DNA of 64,000 nt from Prorocentrum cordatum (GCA_963575745.1 CAUYUJ010016466.1:1-64000); one strand, 5' to 3'; numbered from the stretch's first letter, positions 28,550 to 40,282 are shown. Translations and numbers: made by a program. Notes: generated from the sequence alone by a model not told the origin.

Positions 28550-31262
28550 AACCTGGCCACGTCGCCCTCGGTCACGGGGTCAGCCCGCGTGTCCCAAGTG
28601 TCGCGCCAGAGCAAGTCATCGATTTGTTTGGTGCGCAGCTGGTCGGCTAACTGCCGCGGGCGGCCTGCCGCGCCGCCCTCGGAGCGCGGCCGAACCGAGC
28701 CCGCGAGCAGGGCGCCGAAAACGGACACGCCGTCGACGACGAGATCGGAAGAGATCGCTTGACCCCCCATGCCCCCGCCAGCCCCATGATCTCCTCGGCA
28801 GAGGCGGCGCCGTGCGCCATCTCAAGCAGAGTGGCGCGAGGAGGCGCGCCCGCGTCCGTCGGCTGCGCCGCGTGCTGCGAACAGCTCTGAGCCAGACGAG
28901 GATCTGCGCGCGCGACCGGCTCACTGCGCCCAGCACGTGGCACGCCTTCTTGCTGGTGCGGCGGAATTTGCCGAGACGCATGTATCTGCCCCTCTTGTGC
29001 CGAAGCTCTGTCTCCTCCTCCTCCTTCTTGACGAATCCGTCGCTGTGTGCGCTGAGTCGATTGGCGCGATCCATGGCTGGAAATGCGATGCGCGCCTTGA
29101 TCTCTTGCGTGGCCAGCGCAGCTGAATTCGGCTGCATCGCGCGTCGTTTCAGCTGCTTGTTCTTGGCTCTCCAGGGGAACGGCGCGGGCTGCGACGCGGT
29201 GCTGGGCGATCAGGGCGCAGGCCGCTGCTCCCGGGAGGAGGCAAAGAGGCCTGCCATAGCGTCGGCCTCGGCCAGGACGGCGTGTCTGATCGTATCAGAG
29301 CGTCTGCGCTCGCCCTGGCAATGCCATCGGCGCAGCGGTACTGGTGTGCTCCGCAGCTGGCGATCGAAGGGTCGGAATGCTTCCTGTGTCCTGCGACATT
29401 CAGATCATCGACGTGCTTGGGCATCATGGCCACTAGCTCCGAGACGCCGGTGCCACTGGCACCAGGCGTCTCGCGCTTGACCTCGAGCGCTCGAGCTCCA
29501 GGCCCCGCCTGGCGGGTTTGGCGCTGCGCCCCGGCGAACAGGTGGCCCGGGCGAGCTTCGTGGAAAAGGCTCGGGGCGCATCTTTGCAGCCCGTGCCGGG
29601 CTCGACGCGGTGCGAGCTCCACGTCGGCTCGCCGCGGCTCTCGTAATTAGCCAGCTGGCACCTGCAAGATGGGTGCGCTGCTGGGTGGCAGGGTGAAATT
29701 CTGCACGACTCTGCCCACCTGCCTCCTGCGTCTCGGCGCAGGTCGCGCCTTGCAGGAATGCCTCCTCGACGTCCGCGGCGACGCGCGCCCGGTCTGGGCG
29801 GCGCGCCGTCGCCGAGGGCAGCGGGCGCTGTGGCGCCCGCTCTTCTTCCCCAGCGAGCGCCTCCAGGGCCCCGGCGCCCGCGTCGCGGAATATCCTCGGC
29901 GCCGCGCGGCGCCGGGCGATCCCGGCGTTCTTCCCGTTTGATCCCTGCCGGCGCTTCCGCCAGAAGAAGCGCCCGGAGCACGTTGCGGCCCTGGCGCTCT
30001 TGGGCGGTCGCTTCTCGAAACGGGCGCGTCTTGACGGCGGCAAGGATGTTGGGCGCGGCTGCCCGGGGAGCGCCGGCGACGCAGTTGCCCCGCGCCTCCC
30101 CGCTGGCGCTCGAGTGGCCCGCGCGCTGGATCAAGATGCAGCTCCGCATGCCTTCCCCCTTCGCACCCCCCTCTAGCGTGGCGTAGTTGTCCGGGGAGGC
30201 ACCGCGCAGGTAGTTGCGGCGCTTCCATAGATGCTCCGACGCCGGCGCAAGCCCTAGCGGCGCCAGGGCCACTCGCGGGGCCTGCGGGCGGCCAACGCTG
30301 GGCGCGGCGCGCTCGACAGAAGTGCAGATCTTCTGTCGGCTGTCGGCGCCCCCCGGCCCATCGAGCAACTGGGCCAGGTACTCCACCCCCTCGACTTCGC
30401 GCCAAGCGGCCAACGTCGCCTGTTGGATGCGGCCGGAGATGTCGCCGTCGGTCCCGTCACGAATAGCCTTCATGGCTGATGGCGAAACGACCTCGGCGGT
30501 GCGGGCGGCGTGCTCTGGCGCGTCGATGACGCAGCCATCGCGCGATCCGTCTAGGTCCTGTCAGGCGTCTGCTACCAGTAGTGGCTCGTCGCCCAAGACA
30601 AACTGAATGTTGCGAGCTTCTTTCCTCTGCGAGCCAATGCGCTGATGGGCGTCGCCCTTGATGCCGCTAGCGTGGATCTGCCGGGCGTCGATCGGGCACT
30701 GAGGGGGCCGCCAGATAACCGAGCTGCGGGCGCAGGCCAGTCAGTTGCCCACATATTTCTGGCCTCGTATTTATCGCACGGCGCGAACGCCTGGCAGCTG
30801 AGCGCATCTGCAGGACAGATGGCGCAGAACTTCGAGGATGTCGGGGCGCTGTCTGGTCTGCTCCGTGATCTGCGCGCCCTTCCGTCCTCTCAGCGGCCGA
30901 AGGTCCTGGCCGTGGCGCCCGGCGCGATGTGCTCCAGCTGGTCCTCCACGCGGCCCCAGTCCCAGCCTGCTCGCGCCACCCTGGTGATCATGTCGTCGAA
31001 AATAGCACCGATGAAGGCCGGGGCGTCTTGCAGTCCGCATGCCATCTCGGCGCGGCAGTACGTGGCCGCCACCTTGCCTCGAGCCAGCTCTACAGGAGTG
31101 GCCGCCCCACTCACTCAAATTGCCTTCCATCCGGAACGCGTCTCCCTCCATGTATCGTGGGGGCGCTGGAGGCCGAGGATCCGCAAGCGGCGCTGCCCTC
31201 GGAGCCGCCGTGGATACTCTCCCCCAATGTGTTCCTCCTGCTCCTCTGCGAATTTGGCGCAT
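28550..31262 (-). pseudogene. Copia-like (Ty1/copia) pol remnant: integrase-side region, RT and RNase H
   Basis: On the minus strand, in order but in changing frames: a stretch with WREVEGVEYLAQLLDGPGG (about 30360-30420); CKDAPRAFSTKL (29556-29606), matching the YGLKDAPRAW region of copia RT; KHVDDLNVAG with the two aspartates at 29404-29409; SCGAHQYRCADG after it; HSDGFVKKEEE and KKACHVLGAVSR (about 28930-29080), matching the start of the RNase H domain; DGVSVFGALLAG (28699-28735); and WRDTWDTRADPVTEGD (28547-28608), matching the end of copia RNase H (DTRDMLADGLTKG). At least three frame changes show decay. The 30500-31262 part is plausibly coding but unrecognised. Confidence 0.7.
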
Positions 31263-32016
31263 GCTCCCGTCGTGCGTGCTTTCGGTACTCGGGGCATCTC
31301 GTCATTCGCGCACGCACGAACTCAAGGGAATGCTCCTCGTATGTCGCGTTGTCACTTTGCTGAACACCGCCAACTGAACGATCGTCACGAAGAATGAGTA
31401 TCGCGACCCAGTCCTACCAGGCTGATGGGAATGTGTGGGCCAAATGAACTGTCGTGCACCAAAAGATCGGAGTGTCCTCCCGGATCTGATTCGCTGCCCA
31501 TCTGAGAACGGGCGACCAAGTCGCCAGACCCCCCCCCCACCTTGCACCCCCGCCGTTCTCCGCCTGATCCTCTCAGGGCTGTCGTGACGCAGTCACCAGG
31601 GCCTCGGGGCACTCATCCCTCGTCTGACACCGTAGATGTGAACGTTGTGTCGAACAACTGCCTGACATGTACGGCTACACCTGCAAGCTTTCGCATTGAC
31701 AGCCTAAGGTCCGCGAGGAGCGCTGACGCAGCCAACGCAAGCCCGTGAGGGATTGCCGAGAGCTTCGGCGCGCGGCCGGGGTCCTTGTAGGTCTCGTTGG
31801 AAGTCTCGTTGGGGCAGACGTGCGCCTTCTCCGTCGCCAGTTCTGCCATGGCGATAGGGAGCAAGGGCACGAACGCGACGAAGGCGAAAAAGAAACGGGA
31901 TGATGCAGAGTGGCGTGAACAGCGGGATGATTGAGAGCGGCGGAAACCTGAAGCCATGGCCATCGAGGCGCGGCCGTGGTATTGGAACAGAAACTCCACC
32001 ACCAACTAGAACAATG
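31263..32016. other. Unassigned DNA between copia remnant and right direct repeat
   Basis: This would correspond to the 5' untranslated and gag region of the copia-like element. Frames here are short and show no domain. Confidence 0.45.
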
Positions 32017-32204
32017 AATGCAAAAGTGGATTAAAACAGACGGAATGTTTTCACCCAGCGGAACGAATAGCATGTCAGTAGCGTGGCTAAGGCAAGCACG
32101 CTACCTGGCCAATGTGTAAGTGGCCGCGGAAGCAAAGCAGTGAGGTCACAAGCGAAGCATGAGTAAGAAAGGAAGGACTACCGTTCGAGCCCATGGGCGC
32201 TAAA
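32017..32204 (-). repeat. Candidate 5' LTR remnant of copia-like element
   Basis: Direct match to 27892-28083, offset 4,120 bp. At its end ACCGTTCGAGCCCATGG occurs twice 29 bp apart (32180 and 32209), a small tandem duplication. Confidence 0.55.
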
Positions 32205-32236
32205 TGTTACCGTTCGAGCCCATGGACGCTGAATGG

Positions 32237-32972
32237 GGGATATGATGCGGGCAGGGGGGGGGGAGTGGGCGAAGGGAGAAAATGACGAACGGTACGGAAA
32301 GGGGGACGCGAGGAAACTCCCATGGAGAGGGAGCAAAGGAGGGAGGGGTGGCAGAGGGAACAGCAGGAGAATCATGAGGGGAATGTGGGAGGGAACAGGA
32401 TGAGGATGAGGTGCGGTGGAAGGGGAGGACAGTGAGAATGGAAAGAGGGAGGGTGGCGCGGAGGCATAGAAAGTTAGGGGCAGAGGAAAGTGAAAACAAC
32501 ACAGGAAGAAAGGCAGAGAGAAAATAGTACCCATAGCCCCCGCAGTTGCTGGCAACAGTCAGGATGAGGCGGGGTCGTCGCCAGTCTGTGAGGCTTTGAA
32601 GAAGCCCGCCGCGAGCGCCGATATTTAACACATTTCGCCACGATCCCACCGCAGACGCCAAATTTTCGTCACAGCAATCTGGGTTGGTCGCGGGTAGGTC
32701 GCGGTTGGATCGCGGGTTGGTCGATTGTGGGTCGCTGGTGATTCGAGGGCTGGACGCGGGCGGGTCGCGGGCGAGATCTGCGACGACACATGATGAACAA
32801 ACAACCAACAACACTACCCCTCACCGAAAAAGCCAACTTCAGGCACGCACTCAAGGACAAAGTAACACCGCTCGACTCCCTCACTCATACATATTTGTAT
32901 ACACAGACACACTACCAAACGTGTCCATCATTATTCGGAAATCGAGAGGGAGAGGGATACACATACATATAT
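32237..32972. other. Unassigned purine-rich DNA, then GGTCGCGGG words
   Basis: 32237-32540 is purine-rich. 32685-32780 repeats GGTCGCGGGTTGG words related to the GCGACCCACC field at 52236-52625, on the other strand. No gene seen. Confidence 0.5.
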
Positions 32973-33080
32973 ATAGAGAGAGAGAGAAAGAGAACGAGAG
33001 AGAGAGAGAGAGAAAGATAGTGTGAGTGAGTGAGTGAGTGAGTGAAGGAGAGAGAGAGAGAGATGGATATAACAAGATAT

Positions 33081-33120
<40 letters not shown>

Positions 33121-33175
33121 GGGGAGAGGGAGACAGGGATAGAGAGAGAGAGAGACACACACACACACACACAAA
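32973..33175 (+). repeat. GA microsatellite with GTGA and CA segments
   Basis: Nearly uninterrupted AGAGAG with a short GTGAGTGAGTGAG block (about 33020-33042) and a CA run (33155-33172). Confidence 0.97.
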
Positions 33176-33224
33176 AAAGGAACAGCACAAAACAAGAGAA
33201 AAGGACGATAGAGAGAGAGGATCA

Positions 33225-33400
33225 CAAAGAGGGCCCCAAGGACAGCCGACGAGGGCACCGAGATGGCCCAAACAGACTCCAAAATGTTCCCAAGAGAGAC
33301 CCGACATGCTCCCTGATACGGCACCGAGTGGGCCCTAAGATGGCCCCAGGACGGGCCCTAGGGAGCCCAAGACAACCACAAGACGGGCCAGACAGGCCCC
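33225..33400 (+). repeat. CAAGACGGCC family fragment P4
   Basis: Words such as AGAGGGCCCCAAGG, CCGAGATGGCCC and CAAGACGGGCC mark a short, diverged piece of the P family. Confidence 0.6.
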
Positions 33401-34066
33401 GCTAGAGCCTCTCAAAGGAACAGCCTCCTGGGCGGTGCTCGAAGCGTCGCCACCCAGACGGGGAGGGGGGGAAGGGGAAGGGGGGAAGGGGAGGGCCAGA
33501 TTGGAGGCGTCCTCGCACCACCCCTGCTCTTCCAACCGGCAGGCCGTTGGCTGGCTCCTCGTACGGCGCAGCGTCGACGAGGTCCCCCGTGGGCACATGG
33601 TACCAAGCCCTCAGAGTCCGGGCGGCCCTCTCCTCTGCCCCCCTCACTCGGGCACGCGCAGACATGCAGCATGGATTCGTGGACCTCGCGCGTGGGCGCC
33701 AGGCCCACGGATCGGGGGAAGCTCCTCCCCGAAACAGAAGCGCCGGTGCCGCCCAGAGTCGGCGAGGGAGCGCGCGTCGATTCGGTGTGGCAGCGGGTGT
33801 TGGTCGCGAGTCCGCGCGCCAAACTCCAGCTTTGCGTTTCTTCGGCCCTCCTCCCCCATCCAATTTGGGCGTCCTAAACGCTGCGGTGACAGACTGCGCG
33901 GCGACCTAGAACCCCCAATAATACATCTCACCGCGCGGTCGGCCACCGCACCGCTCGAGGACCCCAGAGTCCCCAGTCGCCCGAGACGCCGTCGGGAAAC
34001 GGCCCCAACTCCAAAACAGCGCGCGGCCCCCGAGTCCCCGCGCACTCACCGCACGACGCGGTGAGT
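33401..34066. other. GC-rich DNA, no supported gene
   Basis: Several mutually overlapping frames, none with a domain. 33929-34060 is related to 9400-9540 (see that entry). Confidence 0.5.
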
Positions 34067-34264
34067 GCGGGCAATACTTCTGTCCATATCCACTGCAGTC
34101 TGGAGTTTCGGGCTCCCTTCCCAAGAAACCCGAGGCGCACTGGATCTGGATAAACTTGCCCCCTAGAGGCTCGATTTTTATCCATATCCAGTGCACCTCG
34201 GCCTTGTGGCGCCGCTTACATAAAAGTCCAAGAGGCACTGGATATGGACATGAATCTTGCCCGC
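34067..34264 (-). mobile_element. MITE-like element E, copy 2 (198 bp)
   Basis: Aligns end to end with the reverse complement of 26936-27132, including the GCGGGCAA termini and the internal CCATATCCAGTGC sites. GTGAG occurs just outside both ends, a candidate short target duplication. Confidence 0.85.
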
Positions 34265-34427
34265 AGTGAGGTCAACGCACCGTTTGGAGGCCCCGCCCAA
34301 TCTCCGCCTCCGCTGTGGCACGCGGCCGGGGGGCTGCGCTGGCTGGGTGGGCCCCGACGCCCCCCAAGAGGTCGAACATGTGACACATCTCCCGGGCCGC
34401 GCCGAGCAGTGGCGACGAGAGGGGCGC

Positions 34428-34925
34428 CTTCTCCTCCTCCTCCTCCTCCTCCTCCGCCTCCTCCTCCTCCTCCTCCTCCTCCTCCTCCTCCTCCTCTCCT
34501 CCTCCTCCTCCTCCTCCTCCTCCTCCTCCTCCTCCTCCTCCTCCTCCTCCTCCTCCTCCTCCTCCTCCTCCTCCTCCTCCTCCTCCTCCTCCTCCTCCTC
34601 CTCCCCCTCCCCCTCCCCTCCCCTCCCCCTCCCCCTCCCCCTCCCCCTCCCCCTCCCCCTCCCCCTCCCCCTCCCCCTCCCCCTCCCCTCCCCCTCCCCC
34701 TCCCCCCCTCCCCCTCCCCTCTCCCCCTCCTCCCCCTCCTCCTCCTCCCTCCTCCTCCTCCTCCTCCTCCTCCTCCTCCTCCTCCTCCTCCTCCTCCTCC
34801 TCTCCTCCTCCTCCTCCTCCTCCTCCCTCCCTCTCCTCTTCCTTCTCCTCCTCCTCCTCCTCCTCCTCCTCCTCTCCTCCTCCTCCTCCCCCCCCTCCCC
34901 CTCCTCCCTCCTCCCCCTCCTCTGG
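34428..34925 (+). repeat. (CCT)n field, about 500 bp
   Basis: CCT triplets, with a CCCCTC hexamer block at about 34605-34735 and a return to CCT. Leu, Ser or Pro homopolymer frames (plus) and Glu, Gly or Arg frames (minus) are artefacts. Confidence 0.98.
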
Positions 34926-35605
34926 CCACCTCGGCCAGCCCGCCAAACTCCCGACCCCCCCTCCCACTCCCGCAGACATCCGGGGTTGTCTTCTTCCATG
35001 CGGCCCCCCCCCAGAACTCCCGACCCGTTGCCTGGGGCCTGCTTCTCATCGCGGGCTGCTTTCTGAAGTTCCCAGAACCCCGGCGACGGCCCCCGAGGCC
35101 GAACGCGCCACCGCCCATCGTGCCCGGGGCCTTGTCCCATCACGAGCTGTTCTCTGCAGTTCTCTGAACCCCGGCGACGGCCCCCCGAGGCCGAACGCGC
35201 CCCCGCCCCCCGCCCCATCGTGACCTGCTCCGGAACCCCCGACGTCATGATTTTTGTCATGACGCGATCCCCAGAAGTCCGGACCCCTTCCCCAAGACCG
35301 GTTTTTCATCCGGAGTCGCTTTTTTGACGGTCCCGGGGCCAAGCGAGGGCCCCCTGGGGCCGAAAATGGCCCAAAGCCTCCCGTCCTGATTTCTGTTTTT
35401 CCACGACGCGACCACGTCTGGGCTCACGGCGCGAACGTCGGAGGCCCTCGCGGAAGCCCTCGGTGCGCTCGTGCCGCTTCCGGAGGCCCCCGCTCGGAAG
35501 CCCGCGGAGGCCTCCGATCGGAGGTCCCTCGGCGGCTCCCCCCCCCCATCGTGACCTGTTCACGACGCGAACGTCGGAGGCCCCCGGAAGCCCTTGGTGC
35601 GAACA
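34926..35605 (+). repeat. GC-rich repeats with a 92-bp tandem duplication
   Basis: CCCCGGCGACGGCCCC..GAGGCCGAACGCGCC occurs at about 35078 and 35170 (92 bp apart). CGCGAACGTCGGAGGCCC occurs at about 35430 and 35568. The segment 35270-35360 (CCCCTTCCCCAAGACCGG, TTTTTGACGG, CCCGGGGCC) is related to 61445-61530. Confidence 0.7.
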
Positions 35606-35790
35606 GGAAGAGAGGAGGAGGAGGAGGAGGAGGAGGAGGAGGAGGAGGAGGAGGAGGAGGAGGAGGAGGAGGAGGAGGAGGAGCAGCAGCAGGAGGAGAA
35701 GCAGGTGGAGGAGGAGGCAGGGCAGAGGAGGAGCAGGAGGAGGAGGAGGCAGAGGAGGAGGAGGCCGGAAAAGGAGGAGGAGGCAGGGCG
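35606..35790 (+). repeat. (GGA)n/(GCA) tract
   Basis: About 85 bp of GGA, then GCAGCAGCAGGAGG and mixed GGAGGCAG words. No gene. Confidence 0.95.
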
Positions 35791-36756
35791 GCAATAAGAG
35801 ATGCACGCAGGGCCCTTTTCATTTCAGATGAGCGTCTATACTCGCCGGCGCTGAGCTAAACGACGACAGGCCATCCTATTTGAGTCGAACCGAGAAAGGG
35901 GGACCCAGAATTGCCCAACCCCCGCTCACGTTCCCAACCCATCCAAGATACACCGCCGCCATCTGACTAGAAGGCGTCGGTCGGCAAGGGAGGATAGTGG
36001 GCTCGCCGACTGCACTCGAGAGCTCATCCGTGATCTTACGGACAGCGCTGGGCGCAGCTCACGCGAGTGTGGGGTTCGCATGCCCCGCGCTGTGTCTTCG
36101 TATATAGACTCGGAGCTGCGGACTGGCAGTCCAAAAGCCTGCAGCAGATTGCCGGGCAGAGGTGCTGCTCGGAGTCATGTAGGGGCGAGGGCGGGGAAGT
36201 AGCATCGTCGACCATCGCGACGGCACGACGCCTGGGCCACCTGGCCCGCGGGACTCCAGCAGTGGGTCTGGGCCGTGCCCTGGCCCCTCGTGGCGGCGCA
36301 GCTGCCAGTGGCGCCTTCGCGCTGGGCGCTCGGCCGCGCCCCCGGTGCGCTCCCAGCAGTGGTGCCTTCGAGGCAAACCTTGTGGCGCGCGACGGCATCG
36401 GCTGCAGCCCTCGAACGTCGGCCCTGCGCGGGGCCGCCTGCCGGATCGAGCGGATGCCTCGGGGCCGGCAGGGACCCGTGGGCCAAGGCCGCGCGCGCCG
36501 CGGCCTCCGTGGCGCCGGCAGGTCGCCGAGGCGCCGGCGGGCCGCGTCCTCCAGCCTGCGGCTCAAGACGTACACCCCGCTCGGGGCCGAACGCCTTCGT
36601 GCGCTGGTGCGCCATGGGGAGTCTGGCGAGGGCGATGGGCTCGCGAGGGCCGTCGCCGGCAGCCCCCTCCGAGGAGGGGGGCACGGCGGGGCGGCCCCTG
36701 GAGGCTGGAGCCAGGCTGCGAGCCCGGCGGCGCCCGAGGGGGAGGGGACTGGCACT
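35791..36756. other. GC-rich DNA, no supported gene
   Basis: Frames of 350-460 residues are open on both strands at once across 36036-37418. None shows a recognisable domain, and all run into the GGA tract. A real exon within 36200-36730 cannot be excluded. Confidence 0.45.
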
Positions 36757-36890
36757 GGGGGAGGAGGAGGAGGAGGAGGAGGAGGAGGAGGAGGAGGAGG
36801 AGGAGGAGGAGGAGGAGGAGGAGGAGGAGGAGGAGGAGGAGGAGGAGGAGAGAGAGGAGGAGGAGGAGGAGGAGGAGGAGGAGGACGCAT
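36757..36890 (+). repeat. (GGA)n tract
   Basis: About 130 bp of GGA with one GAGAGA interruption near 36850. 36891-37336 beyond is GC-rich without a recognised gene. Confidence 0.97.
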
Positions 36891-37336
36891 CGACCTGGAA
36901 GCGGCGACGCCGCGCCGCGGGATCGGCGAGAGGCCCCGACGACGAACCCGCACGCTGCGGGGCAGGTGGGGGCCATCGGGCCCCCCCCTCGGCGATCCAG
37001 GGGCGAGCGGGGATCGATGCGTCCCCGCCCCTGTTGTGCCTGCCCCCCCTGTGGTGGCCCCCGCGGAGGCGGAGACGGCAGAGGCGGGCGCCTGGCCGGT
37101 GTGCGCCTTCGGCCAGCATGTTGTCGCGGGCTCGTAGCACAAGGACGCACGGTGAGGAGGCACGGGCCTTGGAAGGGCCCTTTCGAAGCTTTTCGAGCGC
37201 AAAGCGGCCAAGGATGGACCGAGGAGGCAAGGATGCAGGAGTACCCATGGGAAGGTTGCCCACGTACCACCGTGCGGGTGGACCTGCGTGCCTATCCCCC
37301 CTATCGAATTGCCCCCAGCAGGCCTCCGACGTCGTG

Positions 37337-37521
37337 GCTCGACTAGGCTACACGTAAGAAAGACCGGGGCACGAGTGACCGTCGGTGCGCGACCTGACTG
37401 GGTACGCGGGGTGGCCAAACCCGGGCGCGCAAGCCGCTGCTACACCGCTTCGCGATCAGCGATCGGGGACGCCATGGGGCCCGCACCAAGGTCACTCCGG
37501 GGAAAGGTCACTCTTACTCTG
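37337..37521. mobile_element. Fold-back repeat G, copy 1
   Basis: Related end to end to 57660-57852: shared CGACTAGGCTACACG / CGGCTACACGCAAGAG starts, GGGCGCGCAAGCCGCTGCT in the middle and GGTCACTCTTAC at the end. The two ends are roughly inverted (ACGTAAGA..GACC and GGTC..TCTTAC). Confidence 0.7.
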
Positions 37522-38081
37522 GGTTTCTTAATCAGCGTGAGGGGTACCCCCCGACGGGGGTCAGCCTTGCCTCCTCGTCGCGCCGCGACGGGGGTCGGAG
37601 CGCCTTCGGCGCGCGGTGGCTGCCCGCGACGGGGGTCGATGTGGGGCTGTCGGCGGGGGTGACGCCCCCCCGACGTTTGGTAAGAAACTCAGAGTGCGCG
37701 TAGTCGATCCAGCAATCTGGGGGCCCCAGGGCTCTCGGGACCCTGTCCCCGGGAGGGTACTGCCCAGCGATCGGCCGATCTCGCAGCTGCAGGCGGGCGC
37801 AGACCCATGACCCCAGGAGACGCTGCGGAGAGCACGTGGCGCAGGGCCGAGGGCCCGCGGGCCCGTGGGCTCTAATGTGCACGCACACCACGTCGCGTGA
37901 TCGACCACGTGGCCAACGGAGGCTCCAGCATACCACTGGTTGGGAATCTGGGCCGTCGATACGCCGAGCCCCTTGACCCAACCAGACAACTTGGGGAAGA
38001 CTTCGGGTCGCTCCCACACCCCACAGATGGAAGGGGCCCGTGTCTCCGGTGGCTCCCCCCACGATGACAGGGGGGCGTATG

Positions 38082-38082
<1 letters not shown>
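37522..38082. repeat. GCGACGGGGGTC words and unassigned DNA
   Basis: GACGGGGGTC recurs four times in 37550-37640. The words TCTGGGTTTCTTA (37517) and TAAGAAACTCAGA (37682) form an inverted pair around them. 37700-38082 shows nothing recognisable. Confidence 0.6.
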
Positions 38083-38135
<53 letters not shown>

Positions 38136-38340
38136 GCGACAACTGCAGGAGGAAGAGGCCGCCGACAGACAACAACGACTGCGACGACGCCGTCTTAGGA
38201 GACAACTCTCTGTGGGCACGATCGGGAGCGATCATGGGCCAGAGTCGTACTATGGGCACGATCGGGAGCGATCATGAGCGATCATGGGCACGATCGGGAA
38301 CGATCGGGAGCCATACTATGGCTGGGCTGGCAACCGGGAA
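38083..38340 (+). repeat. (GAC)n tract and GGGCACGATCGGGAGCGATC repeats
   Basis: GAC triplets at 38083-38140, then at 38215-38320 three near-copies of GGGCACGATCGGGA(G/A)CGATC, which are rich in the palindrome CGATCG. Confidence 0.85.
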
Positions 38341-38470
38341 GTATCATGGCCACAGGGCCACTGAGAAGTCCGACAGGAGCTGCAGCTTAGGCTGGCCACC
38401 CGCCCGACCTGGGCGATGGCACACACACGCTTTCACGTCGGCGGCTAGGCAGCGGGACTGCGCTGGCGGA

Positions 38471-38607
<137 letters not shown>

Positions 38608-39523
38608 GGCTCCCACGCACCACCACCATGCCTGGCCAAGACCATCATGTGCCCTGGATATGGGGAAAGCCCCAGATACCAGCACTGCTACTCCCAAGAT
38701 CTCTCCCAGGGTGCGCTCTGACCAGTTTCTAGGCGAATCCAGCTGTGGCAACGGGGGCCTCCCAGGAGGCCCCCGGAGGCGAGCACAGGGGAAGAGTAGC
38801 GGTATTGGTACTCTTGCCTCCTTCGAGTAGGAAGGCGCATGCGCCCCGGGGGTGCGTACACCACGCCAGGTCCCAGGACGGCCCCTGCAGGGCTTGGGTC
38901 GTGGTACATGCGGCTGCCCTCCTTATGCGCGGCGAGCATTGAATCGGGCTTCCACTGACCCAGGTCAATGCAAACCCGGGCCAGTCTGTCTTTGCAAGAT
39001 CCTGCAAGATCCTGCGCGCTAGCCCAGATCAATGTAACCCTGGCTTTGCAGGATCCTGCAAGATCTGGCGCTCTGGCTGACCCCCGTTTGCACTGACCCC
39101 CGTCTCTGCCAGATCGATGCCCTTTCCAACAGCTTCCCAGCGGTCCTTCGGCCCGTTGCGCCATCGCCGACTGACCACACCAGGGACTGCGCACATGTCC
39201 AAGACGACATCCAAGACGGCCAACATATGGCCCAAGAAGGCCTCCAAGGCGGTCCGAGATGGGCTCGGAGACGGCCAAGATTGCTCAAGAATGGGACAAA
39301 CACGGCCCAACATGGCCCATTGACCCCCATGTCTACTAGCTCGAGATGGACATGCGTCCACTAATCCACTCCCTTCTCTAGTGGTTAGGGTGGGTTTTGT
39401 AGCCCCTTGAAGACCAACACCAACATTCCTGCCGGCCACGCCCCGGAAACAGCATGACGTGCTTGATGCCATTTTTGGCTGACCCCCGTTTGCATTGACC
39501 CTCGTCTCAAGACTCCCAAGGTT
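38608..39523. repeat. TGACCCCCGTTTGCA words, P-family fragment P5, unassigned DNA
   Basis: CTGACCCCCGTTTGCA(C/T)TGACC occurs at about 39080, 39479 and again at 40105. GCAGGATCCTGCAAGATC occurs near 39045 and, in variant form, near 38992 and 40078. 39185-39330 is a short CAAGACGGCC family piece. No gene seen. Confidence 0.65.
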
Positions 39524-39714
39524 TGGGGAACAAGCAATGGCATAAACATAAAAACTTGGAGGTCCGCGCGGATTTCTCGGATCGGCGCTGCACACCCCTC
39601 CCTGGTGCGCGGAGCGCGCTAGGGGTGGCGCCGGAGGCGCCGCCAAGGGGCCCCAGCGCCGATCTAAGGAATCCGCGCAGAGCTCCAGGTTCTTATGTTT
39701 ATGCCAATACAATA
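39524..39714. mobile_element. MITE-like element D, copy 2
   Basis: Same plan as 8947-9127: GGCATAAACATAAAAAC at the left (from 39539) and TTATGTTTATGCC at the right (to 39705). The interior is longer, with GGCGCCGGAGGCGCCGCC inserted. Confidence 0.8.
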
Positions 39715-39899
39715 AGGGCGCGACCACAAGAAACCTTCCGCGATAAACCCAACCCTGAGACCCCAGGACGTCCCTTGATGTCAGGTGTGAGAACGTCACG
39801 CTGTCCGTCGCAAAACCATCGAAGCCCAGGGCACCCTGGAGGCAGGCAGGCAGGGTGTTTCTTGGCATGGGTCTCCACTGCAATTGTTCCCCTGGAAAG

Positions 39900-40119
39900 G
39901 GCCTCGGGGATCTTCTGACCCGGGTCAATCTAGACCCGGGTCAGCAGGAAACCAAAAACTGCAATGCAGGAACAAAAAACTGCAACGCAGGTCTTCGCAA
40001 ATCCGGGTCAGCCAATATGCGCGGCCGCCTCGCGGCCTCGAGCGGCTCGCTGACCCGGGTCAGCCAGAGGGGGTCTTCGCAGGATCCTGCAGGATCTGGC
40101 GCCCTGGCTGACCCCCGTT
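39900..40119 (+). repeat. GACCCGGGTCA palindrome cluster
   Basis: GACCCGGGTCA or close variants at about 39918, 39932 and 40052, plus a 14-bp AAAAACTGCAA(T/C)GCAGG duplication at 39953-39990. Confidence 0.75.
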
Positions 40120-40282
40120 TGCATTGACCCCCAACAGCGGCCGCTGTTGGGCAGGCGGCCTCCTGTCTCGAATGGACACAGGCCGCGGCGGCGTGGACAG
40201 CGAGCCCTGCTCAAAATGAACAAGATCCGCTGTTGGGCACTGTACCCATTCTTTCAGTACCCATTTCGGGCGTCCAGATGGA
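40120..40282 (+). repeat. Dispersed repeat H, copy 1 (partial)
   Basis: Matches 63214-63368: AACAGCGGCCGCTGTTGGGC, CCTGTCTCGAATGGACACA, AAAATGAACAAGATCCGC and GTACCCATTCTTTC in the same order. The left arm present at 63153-63213 is missing here. Confidence 0.85.

Noticed and set aside
36036-37418. 460-residue minus frame and 356-residue plus frame
   Set aside because: Both strands open at once, low-complexity Pro/Arg/Ala composition and a GGA tract inside.
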